DNA of 64,000 bases from Xenorhabdus miraniensis (GCF_002632615.1 NZ_NITZ01000015.1:75598-139597); one strand, 5' to 3'; positions 1-11,318 are shown, counted from the stretch's first letter. Notes: generated by a model from the sequence alone, not told the origin. Numbers and translations are program-made.

Positions 1-638
1 AAAAAACCGGGCAAACCTCACATAAAGATGATTTTGCTTATCTGGAACTAGAAGGTGGAGCAGGCTTTAACTGGGGCGAACTCTATGGTTTCGCTGATTT
101 AGAAAACCCATTTAACAGTAAAACTGCCCAGCCAGGTGATAACCAACGCTATACCTTCAAAACAACAGGGCGCTTCTATTTGGGGGATACCGGTTTCAAC
201 CTTTATGGTCACGTTTATGGAACCTATTCATTACCAGGCAAAGCGAATGGCGGAAACTTCCATGAAGTCAACACACTTTACGGATTGGGCTACAACGCTA
301 ATCTTGCGGGGCTTTGGTTCAAACCTTTCGTCGCACTGCACTATGTTGACCAAACTTTCTACTCAGGAAACAACGGTTATGTTGTAGGCTGGGTTGCCGG
401 GTACGATTTCAACCTTTGGGAACAAAAATTCAGCGTTACAAACTGGAATGAAATTGAACTGAACCGCAATCAGCGCTACGGCAACGGTGGACGCGAAGGT
501 GTGAATGGCGCTATCGCATTGTGGTGGACTCCGCATCCTTCTTTTACAACTGGCATTCAATACCGTTATGCAGATAACAAATTGGGAGAAGATTTCTGGC
601 AGGATGGTATTGTTTATAGTGTAAAATATAACTTCTAG
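1..638 (+). CDS. tsx: Tsx-family nucleoside-specific outer-membrane channel, 3' part
   Basis: The reading frame is open from base 3 to the TAG at 636-638, so only the last 211 residues are seen and the start lies upstream of the window. The visible part has alternating aromatic/polar beta strands and ends in Phe (VKYNF), as outer-membrane barrels do. GFNWGELYGFADLENPF and NGGNFHEVNTLYGLGYN match the Tsx/OmpK channel family, which passes nucleosides across the outer membrane. E. coli tsx is near this chromosomal region but not next to cyoA, so a Tsx-like paralog is possible. A strong hairpin at 764-799 separates it from cyoA. Confidence 0.85.
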   Translation, partial: KTGQTSHKDDFAYLELEGGAGFNWGELYGFADLENPFNSKTAQPGDNQRYTFKTTGRFYLGDTGFNLYGHVYGTYSLPGKANGGNFHEVNTLYGLGYNANLAGLWFKPFVALHYVDQTFYSGNNGYVVGWVAGYDFNLWEQKFSVTNWNEIELNRNQRYGNGGREGVNGAIALWWTPHPSFTTGIQYRYADNKLGEDFWQDGIVYSVKYNF

Positions 639-657
639 ATATTAATTTAACCTGTGG

Positions 658-672
658 GCAGCCTCTGGCTGC
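658..672 (+). terminator. Short GC-rich hairpin after tsx
   Basis: GCAGCC-TCT-GGCTGC, a 6-bp stem with a 3-nt loop, 20 bases after the tsx stop. It has no T-run, so it is probably a 3' stabilising or weak termination structure ahead of the stronger hairpin at 764-799. Confidence 0.35.
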
Positions 673-763
673 TCATTGAGTCAAATAAATAGTAGTTATC
701 TCATTATTCAGAAAGTATATTTTAGGCAGTTTTTCTTTGATTTCTGTCAATTTTTTCTTTTAA

Positions 764-799
764 AAAATAGGTAGTTAATCTAAAATAACTACCTATTTT
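764..799. terminator. Perfect 14-bp AT-rich stem-loop between tsx and cyoA
   Basis: The arm AAAATAGGTAGTTA (764-777) is exactly complementary to TAACTACCTATTTT (786-799), with an 8-nt loop. The A-rich left flank and T-rich right arm suit a factor-independent terminator for tsx that could work in both directions. Confidence 0.7.
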
Positions 800-827
800 G
801 ATTTCTTGGTTAAGATAACGGCCCGAA

Positions 828-842
828 GTTAACTTTTTGTTA
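828..842 (+). promoter_or_regulatory. ArcA-box-like direct repeat upstream of cyoA
   Basis: GTTA (828-831), 7 bases, GTTA (839-842) is the 11-bp-spaced direct repeat of ArcA sites. ArcA represses cyo at low oxygen in E. coli. The site lies about 150 bases before the cyoA start. The assignment rests on motif and context only. Confidence 0.4.
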
Positions 843-989
843 AATCTCACACTACATGTGATCCCTCTAACATAAAAAGCCTACAAGCTAACCTGCTTCT
901 ATTACAATTGTTTACACTCCGGTAACCATACCGTAGAATGCCCCCACTGATGAAACGACAATAAAGCTTTTGTTATCTGGGGTCGCTCA

Positions 990-1955
990 ATGAGACTTAT
1001 GAAATACAAAAAAACTATTGGGTTATCGTCACTACTCGCAGCCACTTTAATGCTAAGTGGTTGCGATATGGTATTGATGAATCCCAAAGGGGCGATCGGC
1101 GCCGAGCAAAAAACGTTGATACTGACAGCGTTTGGCCTGATGCTGATCGTTGTTATTCCCGCTATCGTAATGGCAGTTATTTTTGCTCTACGTTACCGGG
1201 AAGCCAACAAATCTGCAACTTATCGTCCAAACTGGGCACACTCAAATAAAATTGAGCTTGTCGTCTGGACAGTGCCTATCTTGATAATCATCACCTTGGC
1301 AACGATTACATGGAAAACAACCCATGAACTCGATCCATATAAGCCATTGGACAGTGATGTAAAACCGGTGACGATCGAAGTTATTTCCCTTGATTGGAAA
1401 TGGCTGTTCATCTATCCGGAACAGGGTATTGCAACCGTAAACGAAATTGTATTCCCTAAAGATGTTCCAATTAACTTCAAAATCACCTCTGACTCTGTGA
1501 TGAACTCTTTCTTCATTCCACAGTTAGGTGGTCAGATTTATGCAATGGCAGGTATGCAGACAAAACTGCACTTAATTGCTAATGAATCAGGTAAATACGA
1601 TGGATTCTCAGCAAGTTACAGTGGTCATGGCTTCTCAGGCATGAAATTTACTGCAACAGCAACTGATGATCGTGCAGGTTTTGAAGAGTGGGTGCAGAAA
1701 GTTAAAGCATCACCTAAAACCCTGGATACCGTGCAAGCATTCAATGAGTTGGCTAAACAAAGCCAAAACAATCCAGTTGAATACTTCTCAAGCGTGAAAC
1801 CAAAACTGTTCCAAGAAACCATTGCTAAGTTCATGGGTGACATGGGTCATGGTGGTATGCATGGCATGGCAAATCATGGCAAAACAGAACATGGTGAAGC
1901 TGCGGGTCATAATATGAATATGAGTCAGCCGGCTCATTCAGGTGTTGAGGAATAA
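990..1955 (+). CDS. cyoA: Cytochrome bo3 ubiquinol oxidase subunit II
   Basis: Subunit II of the proton-pumping quinol oxidase of the inner membrane; it docks against subunit I and shapes the quinol site. The 321-residue product has a lipoprotein signal with lipobox LSGC (Cys25) and two membrane helices (about residues 45-70 and 90-110). These are followed by a periplasmic cupredoxin-like domain without the Cu-A ligands, as expected for a quinol oxidase. The C-terminal tail is rich in Met, His and Gly (about residues 280-315). The first ATG is kept because E. coli CyoA also starts MRL. It is the first gene of cyoABCDE, and cyoB starts 4 bases after its stop. Confidence 0.97.
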   Translation: MRLMKYKKTIGLSSLLAATLMLSGCDMVLMNPKGAIGAEQKTLILTAFGLMLIVVIPAIVMAVIFALRYREANKSATYRPNWAHSNKIELVVWTVPILIIITLATITWKTTHELDPYKPLDSDVKPVTIEVISLDWKWLFIYPEQGIATVNEIVFPKDVPINFKITSDSVMNSFFIPQLGGQIYAMAGMQTKLHLIANESGKYDGFSASYSGHGFSGMKFTATATDDRAGFEEWVQKVKASPKTLDTVQAFNELAKQSQNNPVEYFSSVKPKLFQETIAKFMGDMGHGGMHGMANHGKTEHGEAAGHNMNMSQPAHSGVEE

Positions 1956-1959
1956 AGGC

Positions 1960-3942
1960 ATGTGGGGAAAATTAACACTGGATGCGATCCCATTACATGA
2001 ACCCATTATTGTGGTGACATTGTTGGGGATCCTGCTTGGGGGACTGGCTGTTGCTGGTTCCCTGACTTATTTCCGTAAATGGAAATGGCTCTGGAGTGAA
2101 TGGTTAACCAGCGTTGACCATAAGAAAATTGGTGTCATGTATATCGTCGTTGCTATGGTAATGATGGTTCGTGGCTTTGCTGATGCTATCATGATGCGTG
2201 GACAGCAAGCCCTCGCTTCCGCTGGTGAAGCAGGTTTCCTGCCCCCGCACCATTATGATCAGATCTTTACCGCTCACGGCGTTATCATGATTTTCTTCAT
2301 GGCGATGCCTTTTGTTGTCGGTCTGATGAACATCGTGGTTCCTCTGCAAATCGGGGCACGCGACGTTGCATTCCCATTCCTGAACTCTTTGAGCTTCTGG
2401 TTATTTGTTGTCGGTGTCGCACTGATCAACATCTCCCTGGGGGTAGGTGAGTTTGCACAAACGGGTTGGCTGGCATATCCACCGCTATCGGGTCTGGAAT
2501 ATAACTCGGGAGTTGGAGTCGATTACTGGATATGGAGTCTTCAGCTCTCCGGTGTGGGTACATTGCTGACAGGTGTTAACTTCTTCGTGACCATCCTGCG
2601 CATGCGCGCACCAGGTATGTCCATGATGAAACTCCCTGTATTTACATGGGCTTCACTGTGTACCAACGTACTGATCATCGCTGCGTTCCCAATCCTGACA
2701 GTAACTATTGCACTGTTAACTCTGGATCGTTATCTGGGCACCCATTTCTTTACCAACGATATGGGCGGCAACATGATGATGTACATCAACCTGATTTGGG
2801 CTTGGGGCCATCCTGAAGTTTACATTCTGGTTCTGCCTGTCTTTGGTATCTTCTCAGAAGTCACTGCAACCTTCTCGAAAAAACGCCTGTTTGGTTATAC
2901 CTCACTGGTGTGGGCGACAATCGTTATTACCATCCTGTCGTTCATTGTATGGCTGCACCACTTCTTTACCATGGGTTCCGGCGCGAACGTTAACGCCTTC
3001 TTTGGTATCGCCACGATGATTATCTCCATCCCGACTGGGGTTAAGATCTTCAACTGGCTGTTCACCATGTACCGTGGTCGTATTGAGTTCAAAACCCCAA
3101 TGCTGTGGACTGTTGGCTTCCTGGTCACCTTCTCCATTGGCGGTATGACCGGCGTTCTGCTGGCAGTACCAGGCGCGAACTTCGTTCTGCACAACAGTCT
3201 GTTCCTGATTGCCCACTTCCATAACGTTATCATCGGCGGTGTGGTATTCGGCTGCTTCGCAGGTACAACTTACTGGTTCCCGAAAGCATTTGGTTTCACT
3301 CTGAATGAAAAATGGGGTGTCCGTGCATTCTGGTTCTGGATCACAGGCTTCTTTGTTGCCTTTATGCCGCTGTATGCGCTGGGCTTCATGGGCATGACTC
3401 GTCGTCTGAGCCAAGACATTAACCCGGAATTCCACCCTCTGCTGGTTGTTGCCGCTGGTGGTGTAGTCCTGATTGCTCTGGGTATTCTGTGTCAGGTTAT
3501 CCAGTTCTACGTCAGTATCCGTGATCGCAACCAAAACCTCGACCTGACCGGTGATCCATGGGGTGGCCGTACTCTGGAATGGTCAACTTCATCTCCACCA
3601 CCATTCTATAACTTTGCTGAAGTTCCACACATCCAAACTCGTGATGCCTGGTGGGATATGAAAGAAAAAGGCACTGAATATAAACGCCCAGCAAAATATG
3701 AAGAAATTCATATGCCTAAAAACACAGGCGCTGGCGTGATCATCAGTGCATTCTGTCTGACCTTAGGCTTTGCTTTGATCTGGCATATCTGGTGGATGGC
3801 TATTGCAAGCTTCGCTGGCATCATCATCAGTTGCATTGTGAAAAGCTTTGACGAAGACGTTGATTACTACGTCCCTGTCGCTGAAGTAGAGAAAATTGAA
3901 AATCAGCGTTACGAAGAACTGAGAAAGGCAGGTGTGAAATAA
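1960..3942 (+). CDS. cyoB: Cytochrome bo3 ubiquinol oxidase subunit I
   Basis: Catalytic heme-copper oxidase subunit I (660 residues), carrying heme b, heme o3 and CuB, which reduces O2 and pumps protons. The family motifs are visible: [10 protein letters not shown] with a heme b ligand His, [14 protein letters not shown] containing the CuB His and the His-Tyr crosslink, WLHHFFTMG with two CuB histidines, and [11 protein letters not shown] with the heme ligands. An in-frame ATG at 1942 exists, but the ATG at 1960 sits behind an AGG-type ribosome site after the cyoA stop and gives the [11 protein letters not shown] start matching E. coli MFGKLSLDAVP. Its stop overlaps the cyoC start by one base (TAATG). 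Confidence 0.98.
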   Translation: MWGKLTLDAIPLHEPIIVVTLLGILLGGLAVAGSLTYFRKWKWLWSEWLTSVDHKKIGVMYIVVAMVMMVRGFADAIMMRGQQALASAGEAGFLPPHHYDQIFTAHGVIMIFFMAMPFVVGLMNIVVPLQIGARDVAFPFLNSLSFWLFVVGVALINISLGVGEFAQTGWLAYPPLSGLEYNSGVGVDYWIWSLQLSGVGTLLTGVNFFVTILRMRAPGMSMMKLPVFTWASLCTNVLIIAAFPILTVTIALLTLDRYLGTHFFTNDMGGNMMMYINLIWAWGHPEVYILVLPVFGIFSEVTATFSKKRLFGYTSLVWATIVITILSFIVWLHHFFTMGSGANVNAFFGIATMIISIPTGVKIFNWLFTMYRGRIEFKTPMLWTVGFLVTFSIGGMTGVLLAVPGANFVLHNSLFLIAHFHNVIIGGVVFGCFAGTTYWFPKAFGFTLNEKWGVRAFWFWITGFFVAFMPLYALGFMGMTRRLSQDINPEFHPLLVVAAGGVVLIALGILCQVIQFYVSIRDRNQNLDLTGDPWGGRTLEWSTSSPPPFYNFAEVPHIQTRDAWWDMKEKGTEYKRPAKYEEIHMPKNTGAGVIISAFCLTLGFALIWHIWWMAIASFAGIIISCIVKSFDEDVDYYVPVAEVEKIENQRYEELRKAGVK

Positions 3943-4553
3943 TGTCGACTCAAACCCTTAATAACACAGCCGCCCATGATACTCATGGGCACCACGATAC
4001 AGGAGCTAACAAGGTATTTGGCTTCTGGGTCTACCTGATGAGTGACTTGATCCTGTTTGCAAGTCTGTTCGCTACCTATGCAGTGTTAGTTAATGGCACT
4101 GCTGGTGGCCCGTCTGGTAAAGAAATTTTTGAACTGGATTTTGTACTGGTAGAAACCTTCTTACTGCTATTTAGTAGTATTACCTATGGTTTCGCCATGC
4201 TGAGCGTAAACAAAGGTAAAGTTGGTCAAGTTAACCTGTGGCTATTTGTTACCTTCCTGTTTGGCCTTGGCTTCGTTTCAATGGAAGTGTATGAATTCCA
4301 TAAGCTGATTTCAGAAGGCTTTGGCCCTGACCGCAGTGCATTCCTGTCTGCTTTCTTCGCACTGGTTGCTACTCATGGTCTGCACGTCACCTTTGGTCTG
4401 ATTTGGATCATCATCCTGATGGTTCAGGTTTCACGCCGTGGCCTGACTGATGTGAACCGTATGCGTCTGAACTGCCTGAGCCTGTTCTGGCACTTCCTTG
4501 ACGTTGTATGGATCTGCGTATTTACTGTCGTTTATCTGATGGGAGCTATGTAA
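3942..4553 (+). CDS. cyoC: Cytochrome bo3 ubiquinol oxidase subunit III
   Basis: Subunit III (203 residues), an all-helical membrane protein with about five transmembrane segments that stabilises the oxidase core. The His-rich N-terminus (residues 10-20) and the block [18 protein letters not shown] are typical of CyoC. Its start overlaps the cyoB stop in TAATG and its stop overlaps the cyoD start the same way, so translation is probably coupled. Length equals the E. coli protein within one residue. Confidence 0.97.
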   Translation: MSTQTLNNTAAHDTHGHHDTGANKVFGFWVYLMSDLILFASLFATYAVLVNGTAGGPSGKEIFELDFVLVETFLLLFSSITYGFAMLSVNKGKVGQVNLWLFVTFLFGLGFVSMEVYEFHKLISEGFGPDRSAFLSAFFALVATHGLHVTFGLIWIIILMVQVSRRGLTDVNRMRLNCLSLFWHFLDVVWICVFTVVYLMGAM

Positions 4554-4885
4554 TGAGTCATCCAAATACTTCTCATTCCGGCGCCAGCCACGGTAGTTTC
4601 AAAACCTATATGATTGGCTTTGTTCTGTCAGTCATACTGACCGTGATCCCATTCTGGATGGTGATGGATGGTACTGCTTCACACAGCACAATCCTGATAA
4701 CAGTAGTCGCTATGGCGGTTATTCAGATCTTTGTTCATTTCATCTGCTTCCTGCATATGAATACATCGTCTGAAGAGCGTTGGAATCTAGTTGCTTTAAT
4801 ATTCACATTACTGGTCATCGTTATTGTTGTTGTTGGCTCTCTGTGGATTATGTACAACCTGAACATCAATATGATGGTTGATTAA
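4553..4885 (+). CDS. cyoD: Cytochrome bo3 ubiquinol oxidase subunit IV
   Basis: Small membrane subunit IV (110 residues, three transmembrane helices) that assists CuB binding and assembly of the oxidase. The start used is the ATG overlapping the cyoC stop. It gives [10 protein letters not shown], matching CyoD in length (109 in E. coli); a longer in-frame start at 4508 lies inside cyoC and is not credible. The motif [17 protein letters not shown] is characteristic. cyoE follows after 12 bases. Confidence 0.96.
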   Translation: MSHPNTSHSGASHGSFKTYMIGFVLSVILTVIPFWMVMDGTASHSTILITVVAMAVIQIFVHFICFLHMNTSSEERWNLVALIFTLLVIVIVVVGSLWIMYNLNINMMVD

Positions 4886-4897
4886 GGGTTGATTTGA

Positions 4898-5782
4898 ATG
4901 ATTAAGCAATACCTGCAAGTGACCAAACCAGGAATTATTTTCGGGAATCTAATTTCTGCGATTGGTGGTTTTCTACTCGCTTCCAAGGGCGTAATAGATT
5001 ACCCCTTGTTCTTTGCAACGATGGTCGGGGTATCGCTGGTGGTAGCATCAGGTTGTGTATTCAACAACTATATCGACCGCGATATCGACCGTATCATGGA
5101 AAGAACAAAAGAGAGGGTCCTTGTGAAAGGGCTTATCGATCCGAAAATCAGCCTGATTTACGCCTCAGTGTTAGGTATTGCTGGCATGGTGCTGCTCTAT
5201 GTAGCAGCCAATGCCTTAGCAATGCAGTTAGCTTTCATCGGGTTTATCGTTTATGTTGGGGTTTATAGCCTCTACATGAAAAGAAAATCTGTTTATGGCA
5301 CGCTGGTTGGTAGCTTATCAGGCGCAGCACCGCCCGTGATTGGTTATTGTGCAGTAGCGGGACATTTTGATACAGGCGCGTTGATTTTATTGTTGATCTT
5401 CAGCTTGTGGCAAATGCCCCACTCTTATGCCATTGCTATTTTTCGGTTCAAGGATTATCAAGCGGCCAACATCCCAGTATTGCCAGTGATTAAAGGTATT
5501 GCTGTCGCGAAAAACCACATCACTCTGTATATTCTGGGCTTTATGGTTGCTACTCTGATGCTAACTATTAGTGGCTATGCGGGCTATAAGTATCTCGTCG
5601 TAGCTGCTGTAGTGAGTATTTGGTGGCTGGGTATGGCATTGTCAGGTTATAAAACCTCCAATGATCGTATTTGGGCCCGTAAGTTATTCCTGTTTTCTAT
5701 TGTCGCAATCATGTCATTAAGCGTCATGATGTCTGTAGATTCATCAGCATCTCCAGAAAGCCTACTAACTTACGTCTGGTAA
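4898..5782 (+). CDS. cyoE: Protoheme IX farnesyltransferase (heme O synthase)
   Basis: Integral-membrane UbiA-family prenyltransferase that farnesylates protoheme IX to heme O, the cofactor of the o3 site. It has 294 residues against 296 in E. coli, with about seven to nine membrane helices. The aspartate-rich motif [12 protein letters not shown] (about residues 55-66) binds the Mg-diphosphate of the prenyl donor. It is the last gene of the cyo operon, followed within 5 bases by a strong hairpin terminator. Confidence 0.97.
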   Translation: MIKQYLQVTKPGIIFGNLISAIGGFLLASKGVIDYPLFFATMVGVSLVVASGCVFNNYIDRDIDRIMERTKERVLVKGLIDPKISLIYASVLGIAGMVLLYVAANALAMQLAFIGFIVYVGVYSLYMKRKSVYGTLVGSLSGAAPPVIGYCAVAGHFDTGALILLLIFSLWQMPHSYAIAIFRFKDYQAANIPVLPVIKGIAVAKNHITLYILGFMVATLMLTISGYAGYKYLVVAAVVSIWWLGMALSGYKTSNDRIWARKLFLFSIVAIMSLSVMMSVDSSASPESLLTYVW

Positions 5783-5786
5783 TATC

Positions 5787-5816
5787 AAAGATGACAGGAC
5801 TTGCCCTGTCATCTTT
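5787..5816 (+). terminator. Rho-independent terminator of the cyo operon
   Basis: AAAGATGACAGG (5787-5798) pairs perfectly with CCTGTCATCTTT (5805-5816) around a 6-nt loop, followed by a pyrimidine-rich tail. It begins 5 bases after the cyoE stop. Confidence 0.85.
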
Positions 5817-5927
5817 CCCTTTCCTTTATCTCTTTACTCAATGACGAATTATTTGGCTGCAAACATATTTTTTCAGTTTGCCCCATCCAATTAAGTCAAA
5901 TGTCATATCAGATTTTTTGAGGTATCC

Positions 5928-7295
5928 ATGAACGATAATAAAATGACTCCGCTTGAATGTCGGGCGACATGGGGTTTAGGTTCCGTTTTCTCTCTGCGCA
6001 TGTTAGGTATGTTCATGGTTCTCCCCGTTCTGACGACCTATGGCTTAGAACTACATGATTCGACAGAGGCACTTATTGGAATTGCTATTGGTATCTACGG
6101 ATTAACACAAGCAATATTCCAAATCCCATTTGGGTTACTTTCAGACAAAATTGGCAGAAAGCCCTTAATCATCGGCGGACTATTCATTTTTGTATTAGGC
6201 AGTATTATTGCAGCACTTAGTGACTCTATCTGGGGCATTATCATTGGGCGAGCCTTACAAGGCACAGGGGCAATATCCGCCGCAATCATGGCATTGCTTT
6301 CTGACCTGACCCGCGAACAGAACCGAACAAAAGCCATGGCATTTATCGGCATTAGCTTTGGCATTACATTTGCTTTCGCTATTGTTGTCGGCCCTATTAT
6401 TACCCACCACATCGGCTTAAATGGTCTGTTTTGGGCAATCGCAGTCCTTGCCAGTTGTGGAATTTTAATCACACTGTTCGCTGTTCCAAATACACATAAA
6501 CATGTTTTGAATCGTGAATCTGGGTTTGCCCGGGGTAGCTTTAAACGCGTACTCTCTGATCCTCAACTACTAAAACTCAATTTTGGTATTCTTAGCCTAC
6601 ATACTTTACTGATGTCGAGTTTTGTTGCCCTGCCCCTCATCATGGAAAAAGTGGGTTTTCCCCCGCAACAACACTGGAAAGTGTATTTAATTACCACACT
6701 TATTTCTTTCGTTGCCGTGCTGCCTTTCATTATTTACGCAGAAACCAAGCGTCGCATGAAACAAGTATTTTTACTTTGCATCGGTATGCTATTCATTGCA
6801 GAAGTCGTTTTATGGTCGCAAGGCGCACATCTTTGGGGGATCTTTGCTGGCATTCAAATCTTCTTTCTGGCATTTAATATCATGGAAGCTATTTTGCCTT
6901 CACTTATCAGCAAAGAAGCCCCTGCGGGCTACAAAGGCACGGCTATGGGAGTCTACTCTACCAGCCAATTCCTTGGTGTTGCTTTAGGAGGAATTCTTGG
7001 TGGAATGCTTTATGAACTGCAAGGTGCATCATTGGTATTTCTGGGTGGGATAGCGCTGACTACACTCTGGTTTATTATCAGCCTCACATTACGGCAACCT
7101 CCGTATGTCAGTAGCATCAGACTTATTTTGCCTGAGCAATTACCCACCCCGGATAACCTGAAGAAAAAGATATTGGCACAGGCTGGCGTAAAAGATATCG
7201 TCATCGTACCAGAAGAGCTGAGTGCCTACGTCAAAGTCGATACCAAACTGACCAACCGTACACAATTAGAGCAGATTGTATCGTCCCATGAGTAA
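5928..7295 (+). CDS. yajR: MFS transporter YajR with C-terminal YAM domain
   Basis: Major facilitator superfamily inner-membrane protein of 455 residues (E. coli YajR 454). It has twelve predicted helices with the MFS motif A region GLLSDKIGRKPLI (about residues 70-82). The soluble C-terminal ferredoxin-like domain (about residues 388-455, ending near TNRTQLEQIV) is the YAM domain that sets YajR apart from other MFS transporters. The physiological substrate is not established. It sits between cyoE and convergent yajQ as in E. coli. Confidence 0.93.
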   Translation: MNDNKMTPLECRATWGLGSVFSLRMLGMFMVLPVLTTYGLELHDSTEALIGIAIGIYGLTQAIFQIPFGLLSDKIGRKPLIIGGLFIFVLGSIIAALSDSIWGIIIGRALQGTGAISAAIMALLSDLTREQNRTKAMAFIGISFGITFAFAIVVGPIITHHIGLNGLFWAIAVLASCGILITLFAVPNTHKHVLNRESGFARGSFKRVLSDPQLLKLNFGILSLHTLLMSSFVALPLIMEKVGFPPQQHWKVYLITTLISFVAVLPFIIYAETKRRMKQVFLLCIGMLFIAEVVLWSQGAHLWGIFAGIQIFFLAFNIMEAILPSLISKEAPAGYKGTAMGVYSTSQFLGVALGGILGGMLYELQGASLVFLGGIALTTLWFIISLTLRQPPYVSSIRLILPEQLPTPDNLKKKILAQAGVKDIVIVPEELSAYVKVDTKLTNRTQLEQIVSSHE

Positions 7296-7331
7296 TTTGC
7301 TGGTTAGTGATGAAATCAGCTCAGGATCAGA

Positions 7332-7353
7332 GAGAGGGTTGAATAGCCCTCTC
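7332..7353. terminator. Hairpin between convergent yajR and yajQ
   Basis: GAGAGGG (7332-7338) pairs with CCCTCTC (7347-7353) around 8 nt. It lies 37 bases after the yajR stop and could serve both converging genes. The T-run is weak. Confidence 0.5.
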
Positions 7354-7446
7354 CCATTAGACAAATTCACAATTTCTTGCCGTGCTTCAAAAAATCAGCC
7401 TTAAAAATTGCGTTAATTCGTCCCCAAAAACCATCTATGGCGGAAA

Positions 7447-7938
7447 TTAGTCACGGAAATTTGTAAACTGGAAAGGCTGCCCTAACTCTGCACCACGAAC
7501 CAATGCAATGACACTTTGCAGATCGTCACGTGCTTTTCCTGTTACCCGCACTTGTTCACCCTGAATCTGGGCTTGTACTTTCAGCTTACTGTCTTTAATC
7601 AGCTTCACAATTTTCTTCGCCAACGGTGTATCGATACCTTGCAGCAGCGTAGCTTCCACACTGTATGTTTTACCGCTGTGAACCATATTTTCAGGAATAT
7701 TGAGCACAGAACCATCAATTCCGCGTTTCGCAAATTTTTCACGCAGAATATCGACCAATTGGTTCACCTGAAAATCAGACTCGCTCGCAATTTTAACTGA
7801 TTCGTTCTTTTCGTTTAATTCAAAGCTCGCGTTGACGTTGCGGAAATCCCAGCGATTGGTTAACTCTCTTTGTGCGTTTTCTACTGCGTTACGCACTTCC
7901 TGCATATCAACTTCTGAAACAATATCAAATGATGGCAT
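7447..7938 (-). CDS. yajQ: YajQ nucleotide-binding protein (UPF0234)
   Basis: Small cytoplasmic protein of 163 residues in the YajQ family: two alpha/beta folds resembling RNA-binding domains, reported to bind nucleotides, and in Xanthomonas cyclic di-GMP. The N-terminus [19 protein letters not shown] and the end [17 protein letters not shown] are family signatures. A GGAGGT ribosome site precedes the ATG. It is transcribed alone, convergent to yajR and divergent from panE. Confidence 0.93.
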   Translation of the reverse strand: MPSFDIVSEVDMQEVRNAVENAQRELTNRWDFRNVNASFELNEKNESVKIASESDFQVNQLVDILREKFAKRGIDGSVLNIPENMVHSGKTYSVEATLLQGIDTPLAKKIVKLIKDSKLKVQAQIQGEQVRVTGKARDDLQSVIALVRGAELGQPFQFTNFRD

Positions 7939-8113
7939 TACCCGTCACCTCCTACTAATCAACAAATCGGCATGATAACCGCTTTCCATTATTGGCAAAA
8001 GATCTATACTCGGGAGGTTTAGCGATCTTTGGGAGTTTTACTCTGTTTTGAGGTCAGTTGGCGTTAAATTAAAAATCGAGGTTCCCTATGCAAGTGTCCC
8101 TCAAGGAAGAAAT

Positions 8114-9028
8114 ATGAAAATAACGATTCTCGGCTGTGGCGCTATAGGTAAACTGTGGCTTGCCGCCTTATCCAAACGGAATCTCAGTGTTCAGGGATGG
8201 TTAAGGGTTCCACAACCTTTTGTTTCCGTGCATATCGAAAATTTCAATGGTCAGGTTTTTAATCAACAACTTCCGGCTAATAACGAAAAGCACCTCGCTG
8301 AAAGCAAATTACTTCTGGTCTGTTTAAAAGCGTGGCAGGTTTCTGGCGCACTTAATAACCTTGTAGATAAACTCTCCCCCCATTGCCCAATTTTGTTACT
8401 ACACAATGGAATGGGGACCTTGGAAGAATTGCTGCCTCTCCCCAATCCGATTTTACTTGGCGTGACCACTCATGGTGCCTATCAGAAAAATGGCATTGTT
8501 TATCACAAATCACAAGGTATTACCCACATTGGCTCAGTGACTGCCAATGCTAATAAACTCTGTGAATTGGCTGATATCTTGCACTGTGCACTCCCTGATG
8601 TGGCATGGCATAAGAAAATACACGCCATCAGTTGGATGAAACTTGCCGTTAATTGTGTCATTAATCCACTCACAGTAATACATGATTGCAAAAATGGTGA
8701 ATTACAACATCACGTTACACATATTCAATTATTGTGTGATGAAATTCACCGGGTCATGGAACATGATGGTATCCATACCACCAAACAGACACTTGTTGAT
8801 TACGTCATGAATGTGATTGAGCAGACATCCGAAAATTATTCATCCATGCTGCAAGATATACGTGCACAACGACATACAGAAATAGACTACATTACCGGTT
8901 TCTTATTGCGCCGGGCACGTATACACGGCCTGCCTGTCACAGAAAATACGGCTGTTTATCATTATATTAAACGCAAGGAGGGAGAATATGAGCGCCTCAG
9001 TCCTTATTTGCCTGGCTCATGGCAGTGA
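8114..9028 (+). CDS. panE: 2-dehydropantoate 2-reductase (ketopantoate reductase)
   Basis: Reduces ketopantoate to pantoate with NADPH in pantothenate/CoA synthesis. It has 304 residues, starting at the ATG preceded by AAGGAAG that gives [12 protein letters not shown], the Rossmann GxGxxG motif; a 22-residue upstream extension is unlike the family. [12 protein letters not shown] (about residues 175-186) contains the catalytic lysine region, and [16 protein letters not shown] near the C-terminus is characteristic. Its 3' end overlaps yajL by 41 bases, implying coupled translation. Confidence 0.96.
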   Translation: MKITILGCGAIGKLWLAALSKRNLSVQGWLRVPQPFVSVHIENFNGQVFNQQLPANNEKHLAESKLLLVCLKAWQVSGALNNLVDKLSPHCPILLLHNGMGTLEELLPLPNPILLGVTTHGAYQKNGIVYHKSQGITHIGSVTANANKLCELADILHCALPDVAWHKKIHAISWMKLAVNCVINPLTVIHDCKNGELQHHVTHIQLLCDEIHRVMEHDGIHTTKQTLVDYVMNVIEQTSENYSSMLQDIRAQRHTEIDYITGFLLRRARIHGLPVTENTAVYHYIKRKEGEYERLSPYLPGSWQ

Positions 9029-9575
9029 AGAGATAGAAGCAGTCACAACAATTGATTTACTTGTTCGAGCCGGAATCGATGTTACTGTGGCCAGCACCGA
9101 AACAGACGGTACCCTCATACTAACCTGCTCACGTGGTGTCAAAATCGTTGCAGATGTTCCTTTGGTTGATGTCGTGGACGAAGATTTCGATGCCGTTGTC
9201 CTGCCCGGAGGGTTAAAAGGTGCAGAATGTTTTCGGGACAGTTTACTGGTAGTGGAAAAGATCCGAATAGCACAAAGCCAGGGGAAAATCATTGCAGCAA
9301 TCTGTGCATCTCCCGCTATTGTGCTGGAATATCATCAACTTTTCCCCATCGGTAACATGACTGGCTATCCTGGTATGCAAGATAAAATTGCACCAGAAAA
9401 ATGGATTGATAAGCGGGTTTATTTTGATGAAAGGGTTAATTTGCTGACCAGCCAAGGGCCTGCCACCGCTTTTGACTTTGCCTTAAAGCTGATTGAGTTA
9501 TTAAAAGGGAAAGAGAAAGCGGCAGAAGTTGCCGCTCAACTCGTGTTACCGCCCGGCATTAATAACTACCAGTAA
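8988..9575 (+). CDS. yajL: DJ-1/PfpI family protein YajL (ThiJ)
   Basis: Cytoplasmic DJ-1 superfamily protein of 195 residues, implicated in oxidative and carbonyl stress protection and described as a chaperone or deglycase. The nucleophile elbow AAICASPA carries the conserved reactive cysteine (about residue 106), and [15 protein letters not shown] is a family block. Its start lies inside the 3' end of panE behind AAGGAGGGAGAAT, a very strong ribosome site. The gene order panE-yajL-thiI is as in E. coli. Confidence 0.94.
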   Translation: MSASVLICLAHGSEEIEAVTTIDLLVRAGIDVTVASTETDGTLILTCSRGVKIVADVPLVDVVDEDFDAVVLPGGLKGAECFRDSLLVVEKIRIAQSQGKIIAAICASPAIVLEYHQLFPIGNMTGYPGMQDKIAPEKWIDKRVYFDERVNLLTSQGPATAFDFALKLIELLKGKEKAAEVAAQLVLPPGINNYQ

Positions 9576-9590
9576 TTATCTCATAACATA

Positions 9591-9621
9591 GGCTGCTTAA
9601 GGGTATGTTCCATAAGCAGCC
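9591..9621. terminator. Hairpin between convergent yajL and thiI
   Basis: GGCTGCTTA (9591-9599) pairs with TAAGCAGCC (9613-9621) around 13 nt in the 65-bp gap between the two stop codons. It can serve both genes. Confidence 0.6.
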
Positions 9622-9640
9622 CCAATGTCGCAATCTTAGC

Positions 9641-11089
9641 TCAAGGACGATACACCTTCACGTTTTCGAAACCTTGTTCACGCAGGTAAAGAGCCTGTAA
9701 ACGGCTCATCACGCCACGTTCACAATAGAGCAAGTACGTTTTTTCCTTCGGCAAATCGCCAAACTGGGTACTCAGCTTATAAAAAGGTAATGACTGAATT
9801 TCAATATCATTCATGCTTAGCGGGCGATCATCCTGCTCATCTGGAGAGCGGATATCCAGCAACACATCATTGGAGGAAAATTCCGTCACCATTTCCACTT
9901 CCACAACCTGCTCGCTGGTTTGCTCTGCAATCTGGCGGATATCCAGATTCTGAGCTTCACTCACTGCCCTCTCCAACACCTCGAAATCAAAATTGTTTTC
10001 TTCTGCTTCGATTTTGGCTTTAACTGCTTTCACGGTTGGGCTTTTTGAAATCACACCACAAAATTCTGGCATGGTACGGGCGAAATCTTCTGTACCAATC
10101 TCTCGAGCCAATTTAATAATGTGCTCTTTATCATGCGAAATCAGAGGACGAAGGATCAACGTATCTGAAGCATTATCAATCAGCCTTAAATTAGTCAAAG
10201 TCTGGCTGGAAACCTGCCCTAATGCCTCCCCCGTGACTATCGCCTGTACACCGTAGCGCTCAGCAATTTTCGAGGCCGCCCTGACCATCATTCTTTTCAG
10301 AACAACGCCCATTTGCCCGTCTTCAACCTTTTCCAGAATTTCTGCGACAACAGGCTCAAAATCGACAGCAACAAAACGGACTTTATGAGAACTCCCAAAG
10401 CGGTTCCACAAATAATGAGCAACCTGCTTCACGCCAATTTCATGGGCAGAGCCGCCAAGATTAAAGAAACAGTAATGCACACGACAGCCACGACGCATCA
10501 ACATATAACTGGAAACGCCGGAATCAAACCCTCCAGAAATGAGTGACAGCACATCTTCCTGTGTACCGATAGGGAAGCCACCGATACCTTCATGACGGGC
10601 TTTAACCAGAATCAATTTGTCCTGATCAATTTCCAAGTTGACGGTCACATCGGGATGAGTCAACTTAACTTTGGCGGATTCAATATGCTGGTTCAAACCA
10701 CCACCAACATAGCGTTCTACTTCATTGGATGTAAAACTGTGTTTGCCGCGACGCTTGGCACGAACACAAAACGTTTTACCGGGCAACAAATGGCCATATG
10801 TTTCGTAAGTTTGTTCAAAGATATGATGCAAGTCACGAAAATCTCTCTCTTCTACTTGCAGGATATGATGAATGCCCGGAATACGTGTTAGTGCGTCACA
10901 AATTTCTGCACCGAGATTATCATTTTTGACCCGAACTTCGATATTATCCCAATGACGAACAACAGCAATGCCTTCTCCAAATGTTTTCAGCACATTACGG
11001 ATATTGCTGGCAAGAATTTTAATAAAGCGTAAACGGACAGTTTGGCTCTTGATCGTGATTTCTGGGAATAATTTAATGATAAACTTCAT
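9641..11089 (-). CDS. thiI: tRNA 4-thiouridine synthase / thiamine sulfurtransferase ThiI
   Basis: Transfers persulfide sulfur from IscS to tRNA uridine-8 and to ThiS for thiazole synthesis. It has 482 residues, the same length as E. coli. Domains are an N-terminal ferredoxin-like/THUMP RNA-binding region (to about residue 165), a PP-loop ATP pyrophosphatase domain with [10 protein letters not shown] (about residues 184-193), and a C-terminal rhodanese domain. Both reactive cysteines are present: one in [11 protein letters not shown] (about 344) and the rhodanese one in [10 protein letters not shown] (about 456). Divergent from xseB across 229 bp. Confidence 0.97.
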   Translation of the reverse strand: MKFIIKLFPEITIKSQTVRLRFIKILASNIRNVLKTFGEGIAVVRHWDNIEVRVKNDNLGAEICDALTRIPGIHHILQVEERDFRDLHHIFEQTYETYGHLLPGKTFCVRAKRRGKHSFTSNEVERYVGGGLNQHIESAKVKLTHPDVTVNLEIDQDKLILVKARHEGIGGFPIGTQEDVLSLISGGFDSGVSSYMLMRRGCRVHYCFFNLGGSAHEIGVKQVAHYLWNRFGSSHKVRFVAVDFEPVVAEILEKVEDGQMGVVLKRMMVRAASKIAERYGVQAIVTGEALGQVSSQTLTNLRLIDNASDTLILRPLISHDKEHIIKLAREIGTEDFARTMPEFCGVISKSPTVKAVKAKIEAEENNFDFEVLERAVSEAQNLDIRQIAEQTSEQVVEVEMVTEFSSNDVLLDIRSPDEQDDRPLSMNDIEIQSLPFYKLSTQFGDLPKEKTYLLYCERGVMSRLQALYLREQGFENVKVYRP

Positions 11090-11318
11090 AGTAAGATATA
11101 GTAGTCATTCAATGTTGAACTATCACAAACAATGTCCATGATTGTTCTTAAGTGTTCAGTTGGATAGGGTGCAGAGTATAACATCATCTCGCTAGATCGA
11201 CTGTAAAAAAAACAGCGGTAACACATGATTTATTTCTCTTGGTGTAGTAGGGTACTCTGCAATTCTGTAGCGAACTTGCTTTGCTGTAATTCGTTAAATA
11301 ACCATACGTTAAGTCATT

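Noticed and set aside
1942..1959. Upstream in-frame start of cyoB
   Set aside because: It overlaps the end of cyoA and adds six residues absent from CyoB; the ATG at 1960 has a ribosome site.
2902..3534. 210-codon open frame antisense to cyoB
   Set aside because: Shadow of the GC-biased cyoB frame; low-complexity polar translation, no ribosome site, and cyoB is certain.
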